The position numbers were made by a program, and so were the translations under genes. A stretch of DNA of 64,000 nt from Bradyrhizobium sp. in8p8 (GTDB lineage: Bacteria > Pseudomonadota > Alphaproteobacteria > Rhizobiales > Xanthobacteraceae): contig NZ_AUGD01000005.1 in the NCBI RefSeq assembly GCF_000426845.1, positions 62,001 to 126,000 on the forward strand, given 5' to 3'. The notes beneath the pieces are model-generated. The model saw only the letters and a list, made by a program, of their open reading frames with translations, did not search any database and was not told the DNA's origin. Below are positions 17,656-30,192 of the stretch, piece after piece (the stretch's first letter is position 1; each line of letters begins with the position of its first letter).

Positions 17656-20379
17656 ATGGTCCGAGAGCGCCGCGATCCCGAACAACGTCCGTCGCCCGAG
17701 GCGCTGCTGGAAGCCGCGCGCCGGGAGGAGGGCGCGAGCGGCAAGCTGAAGATCTTCGTCGGCGCCGCCCCTGGCGTCGGCAAGACTTACGAGATGCTGC
17801 AGAGCGCCCATGCCAAGCGAAGGGCCGGCGTCGACGTGGTGATCGGATTTGTCGAGACCCACGGCCGCGCCGAGACCGAGGCGCTGGTGCGCGGCCTGGA
17901 AGCGGTGCCGCGCAAGCGGCTGGATTACCGCGGCCAGATCGTCGAGGAGATGGACCTCGACGCCGTGATCGCGCGGCGGCCGCAGATCGCCCTGGTCGAC
18001 GAGCTCGCCCACACCAACGCCGCGGGCAGCCGCCATCCCAAGCGTTATCTCGATGTCGAGGAGTTGCTGTCGCACGGCATCGACGTCTACACCGCCGTCA
18101 ACATCCAGCACATCGAGAGCCTGAACGACGTCGTTGCCCAGATCACCCATGTCCGGGTCCGCGAGACGGTACCCGACTCCGTGTTCGACCGTGCCGATGC
18201 GATCGAGCTGATCGACCTGACGCCGGACGATCTGATCCAGCGGCTGAAGGAGGGCAAGGTCTATGTGCCCAAGCAGGCCGAGCGGGCGCTGGAGCATTAT
18301 TTCTCGCCGGGAAATCTCACCGCGCTGCGCGAGCTCGCACTGCGGCGCACCGCCGAACGGGTCGACGAGCAGCTTCTCAACCACATGCAGGCGAATGCAA
18401 TTGCCGGGCCCTGGGCCGCGGGCGAGCGCATCCTCGTCTGCGTCAGCGAGGATGCACGCGCGGCCGGCCTCGTGCGCTACACGAAGCGGCTGGCGGACCG
18501 GCTGCATGCGCCGTTCACCGCGGTGTCGATCGAGACGCGGCGATCCCTGCAATTGTCCGACGAGGAGCGCGACCGGCTGGCCGATACGCTGCGCCTCGCG
18601 GAATCGCTCGGTGGCGAAGCGCTGACGATTCCCGCGGTCGGGCGCCGCATCGCCGACGACGTCGTCAGTTTCGCGCAAGGCAACAACGTCACCCAGATCG
18701 TGATCGGCAAGTCGAGCCGCTCGCGCTGGTTCGAGATGACTCGCGGCTCCGTGGTGCACGATTTGGTGCGCCGTGCCGGCAACATCACGGTCCATGTCAT
18801 CGCGGGCGACGAACTGCCGGGCGAAGCGCCGCCCAAGACGGAGGTGCAGACCGCTGCACGATCGGAGCCCTTCGATCCGCTGCCTTACCTGAAGGCGCTC
18901 GGCATCGTGCTGATCGGTCTCGGCGCAGCGAAACTGCTCCAGCCGCGCTTCGGCATCGAGAACGTCGACCTCGTGCTGCTGACGGCTGTGGTCACGGTTG
19001 CGGTCCGCTACGGGCTGTGGCCTTCGCTGCTTGCGACGGTCGCCGCCTCGCTGTCCTACAATTTCTTTTTCCTGCCGCCGCTCTACACCTTCACGATCAC
19101 CGACCCGACCAATGTCGCCGCCTTCCTGCTGTTCCTGGGCGTGGCGATAATCGTCTCCAACGTCGCCGCGCGCGTGCGCATCCAGGCCGATACCGCGATC
19201 GGCCGGATCCGGATGACCGAGCAGCTCCATGCCTTCAGCCGCAAGCTCGCCGGCACGGCCACGCTCGACGACGTGCTGTGGGCAACCGCCTACCAGATCG
19301 CGTTGATGCTGAAGGTCCGCGTGGTCCTGCTGCTGCCGGACGAAGGCCTGCTCACGGTGAAATCAGGCTATCCGCCCGAAGACGAGCTCGATCAGGCCGA
19401 TCTCGCCGCGGCCAACTGGGCCTGGAGCAACGATCGCCCGGCCGGTCGGGGCTCGGACACGCTGCCGGGCGCAAGACGGCTGTTCCTGCCGATGCGCACC
19501 GGGCGCGGCCCGATCGGGGTGACCGGCATCGACGACGACCGCAGCGGCCCGCTGCTGACGCCGGACCAGCGCCGGCTGCTCGATGCGCTGGTCGATCAGG
19601 GCGCTCTCGCGATCGAGCGCGTGCTGCTGGTCGAGGACATGGATCGCGTCAAGCGCACCGTGGAATCCGAGCGGCTGCGGTCGGCACTGTTGACCTCGAT
19701 CTCGCACGACCTGAAGACGCCGCTCGCCTCGGTGCTGGGCGCGGCCTCCACCATGCGCGATCTCGCCGGCGCGCTCTCCGACACCGAGAAGCGCGACCTG
19801 CTCGCCACCGTGATCGACGAATCCGAGCGGCTCAACCGTTTCATCGCCAATCTGCTGGACATGACCAAGCTCGAATCCGGCGCAATCGTGCCCAACGCGG
19901 CGCTGCACGATCTCAGCGAGATCGTCGGCAGTGCGCTGCGGCGCGCCAGCAAGATTCTCAACCGCCACAAGGTCGAGCTGGCGCTGGCCGCCGATCTGCC
20001 GATGCTCCAGCTCGATGCCGTGCTGTTCGAGCAGGTGCTGTTCAATCTGCTCGACAATGCCGCCAAATATTCGCCGCCCGAGACCACGATTTCGATCCGC
20101 GGCCGGCGCGACCGCGCCCATGTCGTGCTCGAGATCGCCGACGAGGGAGCCGGCATTCCACCTGACGAACTCGAGAACGTGTTCGACAAGTTCTACCGCG
20201 TGCAGAAGGGCGATCACGTCCGCCCCGGCACCGGGCTCGGACTCGCCATCTCCCGCGGCTTCGTCGAGGCGATGGGCGGGACGATCTCCGCGGCCAATCG
20301 CTGCGGGAGGAGCGGCGCGGTCCTCACCATTCGCCTGCCCGTTCCGGCAGAAAGCCACGCATTGGATACCGCCGCATGA
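17656..20379 (+). CDS. kdpD: Sensor histidine kinase KdpD
   Basis: 907 residues with the full KdpD layout. The N-terminal KdpD domain has a Walker A motif at 36-44 (GAAPGVGKT) and LVDELAHTNAAGSRHPKRY; a universal-stress-protein-like domain, then four membrane helices at about 410-500 (DUF4118), a GAF region, the phospho-acceptor His684 in SISHDLKTPLAS, and an ATPase domain with NLLDNAAKYSP and GTGLGLAI. It senses low potassium or osmotic stress and phosphorylates KdpE. Its stop overlaps the kdpE start (ATGA). Confidence 0.96.
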   Translation: MVRERRDPEQRPSPEALLEAARREEGASGKLKIFVGAAPGVGKTYEMLQSAHAKRRAGVDVVIGFVETHGRAETEALVRGLEAVPRKRLDYRGQIVEEMDLDAVIARRPQIALVDELAHTNAAGSRHPKRYLDVEELLSHGIDVYTAVNIQHIESLNDVVAQITHVRVRETVPDSVFDRADAIELIDLTPDDLIQRLKEGKVYVPKQAERALEHYFSPGNLTALRELALRRTAERVDEQLLNHMQANAIAGPWAAGERILVCVSEDARAAGLVRYTKRLADRLHAPFTAVSIETRRSLQLSDEERDRLADTLRLAESLGGEALTIPAVGRRIADDVVSFAQGNNVTQIVIGKSSRSRWFEMTRGSVVHDLVRRAGNITVHVIAGDELPGEAPPKTEVQTAARSEPFDPLPYLKALGIVLIGLGAAKLLQPRFGIENVDLVLLTAVVTVAVRYGLWPSLLATVAASLSYNFFFLPPLYTFTITDPTNVAAFLLFLGVAIIVSNVAARVRIQADTAIGRIRMTEQLHAFSRKLAGTATLDDVLWATAYQIALMLKVRVVLLLPDEGLLTVKSGYPPEDELDQADLAAANWAWSNDRPAGRGSDTLPGARRLFLPMRTGRGPIGVTGIDDDRSGPLLTPDQRRLLDALVDQGALAIERVLLVEDMDRVKRTVESERLRSALLTSISHDLKTPLASVLGAASTMRDLAGALSDTEKRDLLATVIDESERLNRFIANLLDMTKLESGAIVPNAALHDLSEIVGSALRRASKILNRHKVELALAADLPMLQLDAVLFEQVLFNLLDNAAKYSPPETTISIRGRRDRAHVVLEIADEGAGIPPDELENVFDKFYRVQKGDHVRPGTGLGLAISRGFVEAMGGTISAANRCGRSGAVLTIRLPVPAESHALDTAA

Positions 20380-21065
20380 GCGCTGCTCCGATCAAGGTCC
20401 TGGTCATCGACGACGAGCCGCCGATCCGCAAATTGCTGCGGATGGGGCTGACGACGCAAGGATACGAGATCCTCGAGGCGTCGAACGGCAAGGCCGCGCT
20501 GGAGAAGCTGGCCGAAGAGCCGGCACTGATCATCCTCGATCTCGGCCTGCCCGACGTTCAGGGACATGAGCTGCTTCGCACCATCCGCACCCGCAACGAA
20601 GGCGTACCGATCGTGGTGCTGTCGAGCCGCGGCGACGAAGCCGGCAAGGTCCAGGCGCTCGATCTCGGCGCAGACGACTATCTCACCAAGCCGTTCGGCA
20701 TGGAGGAGCTGCTGGCGCGCCTGCGCGCTGCGCTGCGCCATCAACTTCAGGTCAAGGGCGAGCGCCCGGTGTTTCGCGCCGGCGATCTGTCGGTCGATCT
20801 CGTCCGCCGTATCGTCAAGGTCGGGGATCGCGACGTGAAGCTCTCGCCGAAGGAATACGACCTGTTGCGCGTGCTGGTGCAGCATGCCGGCAAGGTGCTC
20901 ACCCACCGCTTCCTGCTCAGGGAGCTCTGGGACGAGCTGACGGACGCGCAGTACTTGCGCGTCTATGTCCGCCAGCTGCGCCAGAAGATCGAGGCCGATC
21001 CGGAGAGGCCGCAATACGTGCTGACCGAGACGGGGATCGGGTACCGGCTGAAGGCGGGGGATTGA
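20376..21065 (+). CDS. kdpE: Response regulator KdpE (OmpR/PhoB family)
   Basis: 229 residues. The receiver domain has the acidic pair Asp12-Asp13, the phosphorylated Asp55 in ILDLGLPD and Lys in LTKPFG; the C-terminal winged helix contains [20 protein letters not shown] and [14 protein letters not shown]. It should activate the kdp promoter upstream of 12730. Its start overlaps the kdpD stop as ATGA. Confidence 0.96.
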   Translation: MSAAPIKVLVIDDEPPIRKLLRMGLTTQGYEILEASNGKAALEKLAEEPALIILDLGLPDVQGHELLRTIRTRNEGVPIVVLSSRGDEAGKVQALDLGADDYLTKPFGMEELLARLRAALRHQLQVKGERPVFRAGDLSVDLVRRIVKVGDRDVKLSPKEYDLLRVLVQHAGKVLTHRFLLRELWDELTDAQYLRVYVRQLRQKIEADPERPQYVLTETGIGYRLKAGD

Positions 21066-21073
21066 GTCCCGCT

Positions 21074-21181
21074 GTCATTCCGCGGCGTGGCGCGCGTCAG
21101 CGCGAGCCCGGAATCCATTTCTCCGCCCGTCGCGCTCGGCATGGATTCCGGGCTCGACGCTTCGCATCGCCCCGGAATGAC
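21074..21181. repeat. Palindromic repeat between convergent kdpE and ku
   Basis: GTCATTCCG at the left and CGGAATGAC at the right flank inner arms GAGCCCGGAATCCAT and ATGGATTCCGGGCTC. It belongs to the same family as 16904-16983. Placed between two convergent genes it may terminate both. Confidence 0.85.
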
Positions 21182-21196
21182 GGCGAGCCTGCTGGT

Positions 21197-22081
21197 CTAA
21201 CCCGCCTTGCGATGCCGCGCCGTAGACCGGTGCGCCTTCTTCGCAGTTTTCCGGCGCCCGGTCGCCCGGCGTGCATGCGACTTCGCCGCCTTCTTCCCTC
21301 CGCCGCGTCCTTTCAGGCTCTGCTTCAGCGCGTCCATCAGGTTGATGACATTGCTCGGTCGCTCCTCGGGCTCCGGCAGCTCGATCGTCTTGCCGCTGGC
21401 CTTGCGCTTCACCAGTGCCTTCAGCGCATTCTCGTACTCGTCCTTGAATTTGCTGGGGTCGAAATGCGCCGCCTTGGATTGCAGGATGTGACCGGCCAGT
21501 TCGACCATGTCCTTGGTTATCTTCGGGCTCTTGATGTCATCGAAGAACTGGTCCTCGTCGCGCAGCTCGTAAGGGAAGCGCAGCGTGGTGCCGAGCAGGC
21601 CCTTGCCGCGCGGCTCGATCGCCATGACGTGCTCGCGGTTGGTCAACACGATCTTCGCAAGCGCCACGCGATCCTGGTCTTTCATGGCGTCGCGGATGAC
21701 GGCGAAGGCATCGACCGCGGCCTTGCCGTCGGGAGCGATGTAGTAGGGATGGTTGAGGAAGCGCTGATCGACCTCCTCGCTCGGCACAAAGCTCTCGATG
21801 TCGATGGTGTGATTGCTCTCGATCTGGACCGCCTCGAGTTCTTCCGGCTCGATCTCGACATACTTGCCCTTGCGGAGCTCGTAGCCGCGGCCCTTCTGGT
21901 CGCTCTCGACGATGTCGCCGGTCTCGGAATCGATCATCTGCTGCTTGAGCCGGTTGCCCGTCTCGCGGTTGATCAGGTGAAACCGCGTCTTCTCCGCCGC
22001 CGTGGTCGCGGGATAGAGCACGACGGGGCAGCTGACCAGCGACAGCTTCAACGTTCCCTTCCAATAGGCGCGCGGGGCCAT
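21197..22081 (-). CDS. ku: Ku protein for non-homologous end joining
   Basis: 294 residues. [20 protein letters not shown] is the typical bacterial Ku start, followed by the beta-barrel core ([38 protein letters not shown] segment) and a lysine/arginine-rich C-terminal tail ([10 protein letters not shown] and onward) as in other rhizobial Ku proteins. Ku forms a homodimer that threads onto broken DNA ends and recruits LigD. The much longer frame reaching 23200 runs through ligD and is rejected. An EcfG-like promoter lies just upstream and ligD is divergent 78 bp away. Confidence 0.95.
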   Translation of the reverse strand: MAPRAYWKGTLKLSLVSCPVVLYPATTAAEKTRFHLINRETGNRLKQQMIDSETGDIVESDQKGRGYELRKGKYVEIEPEELEAVQIESNHTIDIESFVPSEEVDQRFLNHPYYIAPDGKAAVDAFAVIRDAMKDQDRVALAKIVLTNREHVMAIEPRGKGLLGTTLRFPYELRDEDQFFDDIKSPKITKDMVELAGHILQSKAAHFDPSKFKDEYENALKALVKRKASGKTIELPEPEERPSNVINLMDALKQSLKGRGGGKKAAKSHARRATGRRKTAKKAHRSTARHRKAG

Positions 22082-22110
22082 TCCATTCTCCAGCGTTTTC
22101 AAGGCGTTTT

Positions 22111-22135
22111 GGAACCCCAACCGTCCCACAGGGTT
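22111..22135 (+). promoter_or_regulatory. Candidate sigma-EcfG (general stress) promoter for ligD
   Basis: GGAAC at 22111-22115, a 16-bp spacer, and GGTT at 22132-22135 fit GGAAC-N16-nGTT. It would start transcription a few bases before the ligD ATG at 22160. It overlaps the ku promoter on the other strand. Confidence 0.5.
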
Positions 22136-22143
22136 TTGGTTCC
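22119..22143 (-). promoter_or_regulatory. Candidate sigma-EcfG (general stress) promoter for ku
   Basis: Read on the minus strand, GGAAC (22143-22139), a 16-bp spacer and GGTT (22122-22119) fit the EcfG consensus. The predicted start is about 30 nt before the ku ATG at 22081. Confidence 0.55.
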
Positions 22144-22159
22144 GGGCGGGAGTCTGGCC

Positions 22160-24874
22160 ATGATAGGCTTGAACCCCGAAAGAGAAGCGGGACAGGTCGT
22201 GCTGCAGAAACTCTCCACTTACCGGCAGAAACGTGATTTCGAGAAGACGCCCGAGCCGTCGGGCAAGACCGCGGTGGCGCCCTCGAAGCAGCGGCGCTTC
22301 GTGATCCAGAAGCACGATGCGACCCGGCTGCACTACGATCTCAGGCTCGAGTTCGACGGGGTCTTCAAGTCGTGGGCCGTGACGAAGGGGCCATCGCTCG
22401 ATCCGCGCGACAAGCGCCTTGCAGTCGAGGTCGAGGATCATCCGCTCGATTATGGCGATTTCGAAGGCACGATTCCGGAAGGGCAATATGGCGGCGGCAC
22501 GGTGATGCTGTGGGATCGCGGCACCTGGGAAGCGGACGATCCCGAAGCCGGCTTCAAGAAGGGCGATCTGAAGTTCACCTTGCACGGCGAGAAGCTGCAT
22601 GGAAGCTGGGTGCTGGTGCGCATGCGCAACCGGGGCGGCGAGAAGCGCACCAACTGGCTCCTGATCAAGCATCGCGACGAATACGCCCGCGAAGGCGCCG
22701 ACAACGACATTCTCGAGCAGGATAAGTCGGTCGCCTCCGGCCGCGCCATGGAGCAGATTGCGGAGGGGAGGGGCCGCGCGCCGAAGCCGTTCATGCTGGC
22801 GAAGGGCACTAAGGGCAAGGCCGACGCGGTCTGGCAGTCCAACCGTGCCGAGGAGACGAAAGGGCGCACGGTGAAGCCGGCGCCGCGCACCGCGTTGAAA
22901 CGCGGCAAGACGGCCAAGACGAGCGCCACGACCGCGACCAAGGCCAAAAAGGTCTCTGCGATGCCGGACTTCGTTGCGCCGCAGCTCTGCACGCTGGTCG
23001 AGCGGCCGCCGGCCGACGAGGGCTGGTGCCATGAGATCAAGTTCGACGGATACCGGGTGCAGCTTCGGGTCGAGGACGGCGAGGCGACCCTGAAGACACG
23101 CAAGGGCCTCGACTGGACCGCCAAGTTCGGCTCCATTGCCAAGGAAGCATCCGCGCTGCCGGACCTGATGATCGACGGCGAGATCGTCGCGCTTGATCAT
23201 AACGGCGCGCCGAACTTCTCCTCGCTTCAGGCTGCGCTGTCCGATGGCAAGACCGACGAGCTGATCTTCTTTGCGTTCGACCTCCTGTTCGCCGAGGGTG
23301 AGGATTACCGTCGTCTTCCGCTCGGCGAACGCAAGGTGCGGCTCAAGGAGCTGCTTGAGTCACGCAAGCGGAAATTGGGCCAGATCCGCTATGTCGAGCA
23401 TTTCGAGAGCGGAGGCGATGCCGTGCTGCGATCGGCCTGCAAGCTCGAGCTCGAAGGCGTGGTGTCCAAGAAGCTGAACGCGCCGTATCGCTCGGGCCGC
23501 ACCGAGAGCTGGGTCAAGTCGAAATGTCGCGCCGGCCACGAGGTGGTGATCGGCGGCTACAAGACCACCAACGGCAAATTCCGCTCGCTGATGGCGGGCG
23601 TTCAGCGCGGCGATCATCTCGCCTTCGTCGGCATGGTCGGCACCGGCTTCGGTGCGGACAAGGTCAAGCGCATCATGCCTGCCCTGAAGGCGATGGAAGC
23701 CAAGGAAAGCCCGTTCGGCGGCAAGAATGCGCCGAAGAAGACGCGCGAGGTGCACTGGCTGAAGCCGGAGCTGGTCGCGGAGATCGAATTCGCCGGCTTC
23801 ACCGCCGACGGCAATATTCGCCAGGCCGCGTTCAAGGGACTGCGGCAGGACAAGCCGGCCGAGGAGGTCGAGGCCGAGACGCCTGTCGATACCGAGTTGG
23901 CCGAGCCCCGGGCCAAGAAGCCGGCGCGCGCGAGAACAGGCCGGCAGCCGAAGCAGGCCGCCCCGAATGCCGAGGTCATGGGCGTTATCATCTCGAAGCC
24001 GGACAAGCCACTCTGGCCAGATGATGGTGACGGCGCTCCCGTCACCAAGCTGGATCTTGCCCGCTATCTCGAAGCCGTCGGCGAATGGATGATCGTGCAC
24101 CTCAAGGGCCGGCCGTGCTCGCTGATCCGAGCGCCTGATGGCATCAAGGGCGAATGCTTCTTCCAACGCCACGCCATGCAGGGCACGTCGAACCTTCTCG
24201 AACTCGCGCGAGTCTCCGGCGATCGCAAACCATACTTGCAGATCGACCGAATCGAAGGGCTTGCCGCCGTGGCGCAGATCGGCGGGGTCGAGCTGCATCC
24301 TTGGAATTGCGCACCTTACGCCTACGATACGCCCGGCCGGCTGGTGTTCGATCTCGATCCGGCACCGGACGTCGAGTTCGCCGACGTCGTCGAGGCCGCC
24401 AAGGAGATGCGGCAGCGATTAAGCGATATCGGCATGGACAGCTTCTGCAAGACCACAGGCGGCAAGGGCCTCCACGTCGTGGTGCCTCTGCGTTACGGCG
24501 CACGCGACAAGGTGAGCTGGAAAGAGGCCAAGGCGTTTGCACAAGGCGTCTGCCAGTGGATGGCCGACGACGATCCGGAACGCTATCTGCTCAACATGTC
24601 GAAGAAGCTGCGCAAGGGAAAGATCTTCCTGGATTACCTGCGCAACGATCGCATGTCGACGGCGGTGGCCCCGCTGTCGCCGCGTGCGCGCGCGGGGGCG
24701 ACGGTCTCGATGCCGGTCACCTGGGCGCAAGTGAAGAGCGATCTCGACCCTAAGCGCTATACGCTGCGCACAGTGCCTGGTCTGCTGGCGCGATCGAAGG
24801 CATGGGAAGGTTATGACGACGCGGCGACGTCGATCAAGGCGGCGATCAAGAAGCTGGCCGGCAAGGTGAAATAG
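22160..24874 (+). CDS. ligD: Multifunctional DNA ligase D (3'-phosphoesterase, ligase, polymerase)
   Basis: 904 residues in the order phosphoesterase-ligase-polymerase, as in Pseudomonas LigD. Residues 47-200 carry the phosphoesterase ([18 protein letters not shown]). The ligase domain has its nucleotidyl lysine Lys294 in EIKFDGYR, and a linker rich in Lys/Ala/Thr lies between them. The polymerase domain starts near 608, with metal-binding Asp731 and Asp733 in FDLDPAPD and the later [17 protein letters not shown] 22160 has GGGAG upstream; GTG 22199 is an alternative start. It repairs double-strand breaks with Ku, encoded divergently. Confidence 0.95.
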   Translation: MIGLNPEREAGQVVLQKLSTYRQKRDFEKTPEPSGKTAVAPSKQRRFVIQKHDATRLHYDLRLEFDGVFKSWAVTKGPSLDPRDKRLAVEVEDHPLDYGDFEGTIPEGQYGGGTVMLWDRGTWEADDPEAGFKKGDLKFTLHGEKLHGSWVLVRMRNRGGEKRTNWLLIKHRDEYAREGADNDILEQDKSVASGRAMEQIAEGRGRAPKPFMLAKGTKGKADAVWQSNRAEETKGRTVKPAPRTALKRGKTAKTSATTATKAKKVSAMPDFVAPQLCTLVERPPADEGWCHEIKFDGYRVQLRVEDGEATLKTRKGLDWTAKFGSIAKEASALPDLMIDGEIVALDHNGAPNFSSLQAALSDGKTDELIFFAFDLLFAEGEDYRRLPLGERKVRLKELLESRKRKLGQIRYVEHFESGGDAVLRSACKLELEGVVSKKLNAPYRSGRTESWVKSKCRAGHEVVIGGYKTTNGKFRSLMAGVQRGDHLAFVGMVGTGFGADKVKRIMPALKAMEAKESPFGGKNAPKKTREVHWLKPELVAEIEFAGFTADGNIRQAAFKGLRQDKPAEEVEAETPVDTELAEPRAKKPARARTGRQPKQAAPNAEVMGVIISKPDKPLWPDDGDGAPVTKLDLARYLEAVGEWMIVHLKGRPCSLIRAPDGIKGECFFQRHAMQGTSNLLELARVSGDRKPYLQIDRIEGLAAVAQIGGVELHPWNCAPYAYDTPGRLVFDLDPAPDVEFADVVEAAKEMRQRLSDIGMDSFCKTTGGKGLHVVVPLRYGARDKVSWKEAKAFAQGVCQWMADDDPERYLLNMSKKLRKGKIFLDYLRNDRMSTAVAPLSPRARAGATVSMPVTWAQVKSDLDPKRYTLRTVPGLLARSKAWEGYDDAATSIKAAIKKLAGKVK

Positions 24875-24887
24875 GAGCTTCAAAAAA

Positions 24888-24978
24888 GTCATTCCGGGCT
24901 GCGCGGAGCGCAGGCCCGGAATCCGGAGCTTGTGAGACGAAAAGCCGGGTTCGCGCTTGCGCGCGCCCGGATTGCCGT
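24888..24978. repeat. Palindromic repeat after ligD
   Basis: A degenerate member of the GTCATTCCGGG family: GTCATTCCGGGCTGCGCGGA with an internal CCGGAATCCGG and right arm CCCGGATTGCC. It lies between convergent ligD and the DUF3309 gene. Confidence 0.7.
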
Positions 24979-24984
24979 CTCTGA

Positions 24985-25149
24985 CTAGATCCGTCCCATC
25001 AGGATCAGGATCAGCAGGATGACGATGACGAGCCCGAGGCCGCCGCCGCCGTAATAACCGGTGCCGTAGAACGGCCCGCCGCCGATGCCGCTGAAGCCGC
25101 CGAGCAGGGCGATGATCAGAATGATCAGAATGATCGTGCCGATAGACAT
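24985..25149 (-). CDS. DUF3309 family small membrane protein
   Basis: 54 residues: two hydrophobic helices (SIGTIILIILIIALLGGF and LGLVIVILLILILMGRI) separated by a Gly/Tyr-rich loop (GGGPFYGTGYYGGGG). This is the layout of DUF3309 proteins, small membrane proteins of unknown role in proteobacteria. GGAGGAG precedes the ATG at 25149, so the in-frame extension to 25287 is rejected. An EcfG-like promoter upstream suggests a stress-induced membrane protein. Confidence 0.85.
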   Translation of the reverse strand: MSIGTIILIILIIALLGGFSGIGGGPFYGTGYYGGGGLGLVIVILLILILMGRI

Positions 25150-25210
25150 GCAAATCTCCTCCAGCCCTTGGTAAAAAGGGTCGTTGCAACCTGTCCCGTT
25201 ATGCGGGGGC

Positions 25211-25235
25211 AACTTGCCGCAGATTGTATAGTTCC
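25211..25235 (-). promoter_or_regulatory. Candidate sigma-EcfG promoter for the DUF3309 gene
   Basis: On the minus strand GGAAC (25235-25231), a 16-bp spacer and AGTT (25214-25211) match GGAAC-N16-nGTT. The predicted transcript start is roughly 55 nt before the ATG at 25149. Confidence 0.5.
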
Positions 25236-25328
25236 GCCGTTGAAACACGGCCGGATCATCAACTTGCATGGAACCTTTGCTGGTCAACCCGACATGACTA
25301 TGTGAAGGCAGTCACGAGAGGCAGGGCC

Positions 25329-25646
25329 ATGTCAGCACCACTTATCGTCTCCATTCCGCATCGTCTCGGCCGCGAGGAGGCTGCGCGCCGGCTCAAGACC
25401 GGGCTCGGCCGCGCCGCTGCGAGCATTCCCGTGATGCAGGTCGAGGAGGAGCGCTGGAGCGGCGACAGCATGAATTTCCGCATCCGTGCGCTGGGCCAGA
25501 TCGCGAGCGGGCAGGTCGACGTCGGCGACGATCAGGTCCGGGTCGAGGTGGTGCTGCCCTGGCTGTTGCAGCGCTTCGCCGAGATGGCGCAGGCCACGAT
25601 CAAGAAGCGCGGCCAGTTGCTGCTCACCAAGGACGGGGGCAAGTAA
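25329..25646 (+). CDS. Polyhydroxyalkanoic acid system family protein (PHA_gran_rgn)
   Basis: 105 residues. The pattern SIPHRLGREEAARRLKTGL at the N-terminus and the closing VEVVLPWLLQRFAEMAQATIKKRGQLLL are diagnostic of the family named for its link to PHA granule loci; the molecular role is not established. GAGAGGCAGGG lies before the ATG at 25329; the upstream in-frame start at 25224 is rejected. It is convergent with treY, with only 2 bp between stops. Confidence 0.85.
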   Translation: MSAPLIVSIPHRLGREEAARRLKTGLGRAAASIPVMQVEEERWSGDSMNFRIRALGQIASGQVDVGDDQVRVEVVLPWLLQRFAEMAQATIKKRGQLLLTKDGGK

Positions 25647-25648
25647 CC

Positions 25649-28437
<2,789 letters not shown>

Positions 28438-28438
<1 letters not shown>

Positions 28439-30192
28439 CAAGCTCCGAGCTGCCAGACCACCGACCAGGGCGGAAGCCGGTCGCCGGTCGCGCCGCCCCA
28501 GAGCGGCGTACCAGCACTATCGCTGGAATGCGCGATGTCCTTGTCCGAGAGATTCGCAGTCAAGCGCAGAGCCGCGCCGTCGCCCATCAGCCAATGCGCC
28601 GTGAGCAAGCCGTTGTCCGCCGCCTCTGCGCCGCCGAAGCTTGCGCCGTTCAGCCGCGGCATGATCGCCTTGCGACGCAGTGCGAGCAGCTCCCGCACCA
28701 GGGCGAGCCGCGCGTTTTGCTCCGGCGTGTGGCCGGTCCAGTCGAGCACGGCCGATTGCAGCGTGGCCGGGTCGAGCGGATCAGGCACGTCGTCGCCGTA
28801 CTTGTCGTAAGCCCAGGCATATTCCTGCCTGCGGCCCCTGCGCACGGCATCCGCCAATCCGCCCTGGAAATCGCAGAAGAACGGGAAGGGCACCTTGGAG
28901 CCCCATTCCTCCCCCTGAAACAGCATCGGCACCATCGGTGCGAGCAGCGTTACCGCGAGCGCGGCCTCGATCTGTTGTGGCGGTGCCAGGCTCTCCAGCC
29001 GCTCGCCAAGCGGACGGTTGCCGATCTGGTCGTGGTTCTGCAGGAAGTTGACGAAGGTCGCCGGGGGCAGCGTGCCGCTCGGCTCGCCGCGCGGCTTCTT
29101 GCCCCAGAATTCCGAAATCTCGCCCTGGTAGACGAAGCCGGAGGCGAGTGCGCGCGCGAGGTCCATGCGTGGCGTCTGGTAGTCGCCATAATAGCCGGCA
29201 TGCTCGCCCGTAAGCATGACGTGCCAGACGTGATGATAGTCGTCGTTCCACTGTCCACGGTACTTGCCGTTCGGCGGCTCCTGCGCGGCATCGAGCAGGC
29301 TCGCGCGGTTGTCGCCGTTCTCCAGCACGAGATGGATGTGGCGCCCGGTCGCCTTGGCGAGCTCGCCGGCGGCGACGCTGAGGTCCTGCAGCATGGACTG
29401 CTCGCCGGGGATTGCCAGGATGTGATTGGCGGCATCCAACCTCAGGCCGTCGAAGCGGTAGTCGGTGAGCCAGGACAATGCGTTCTCGACGGCAAAGGCG
29501 CGCGCCTGCGGCACGCGATAGTCGATCGCGCTGCCCCACGGCGTGTGCGCCTCGGTGAAGAAGGCAGGCGCATAGCGGCCGAGGTAATTCCCCTCAGGTC
29601 CAAAATGATTGTAGACCACGTCGAGAAACACCATCAGCCCGCGCAAATGCGCTTCGTCGATCAGCGTCTTCAGGTCTTCGGGCCGGCCATAGGCGCTGTC
29701 GGGCGCATACCACAGCACGCCGTCATAGCCCCAGCCACGGCGTCCTGCGAAATCCGCCAGCGGCATCAATTCCAGCGCCGTAATGCCTGTCGCTGCGAGA
29801 TGATCGAGCTTGTCCATCATCGCGCGATAGGTGCCTTCCTGGGTGAAGGTGCCGACGTGGGTCTCGATCAGCACCGTCTCTTCCCAGGGACGGCCGCGCC
29901 ATTCCCGCGCCCGCCATGCGAAGACATCGTGATCTATCACCTCGCTCGGGCCGAACACGTCCTCCGGCTGGAAGGCCGAAGCGGGATCGGGCACATCGAT
30001 CTCGTCGTCGATCCTGAACTGGTAGCGACTGCCGGCGGCGAGCCCGGCGATGTCGGCGACGTACCAGCCATCCTGCCGGCGCTGCATCGCATGCCTTCGC
30101 TCGAGCAGGAGGTCGACACGGCGCGCTCCGGGCGCCCACAGCCGGAACGACACGCCTTCTTTCGTCGGCCTCGCCCCGAAGGATGGCCTCAT
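28438..30192 (-). CDS. treZ: Malto-oligosyltrehalose trehalohydrolase
   Basis: 584 residues, GH13 with an N-terminal CBM48-type domain (VSFRLWAPGARRVDLLLE). Catalytic Asp in FDGLRLDAANHI, Glu in HLVLENGDN and Asp in NFLQNHDQIGNRP are intact. It releases trehalose from the product of TreY. The ATG at 30192 overlaps the treX stop as ATGA; the longer frame to 31122 is antisense-free but runs into treX and is rejected. Confidence 0.95.

Noticed and set aside
21062..22159. N-terminal extension of the ligD frame reaching back to 21062
   Set aside because: The extension is antisense to Ku and carries no LigD domain; a ribosome site and the phosphoesterase start support 22160.
22082..23200. Long upstream extension of ku to 667 codons
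   Set aside because: It runs antisense to ligD and lacks any conserved sequence; the Ku domain begins at 22081.
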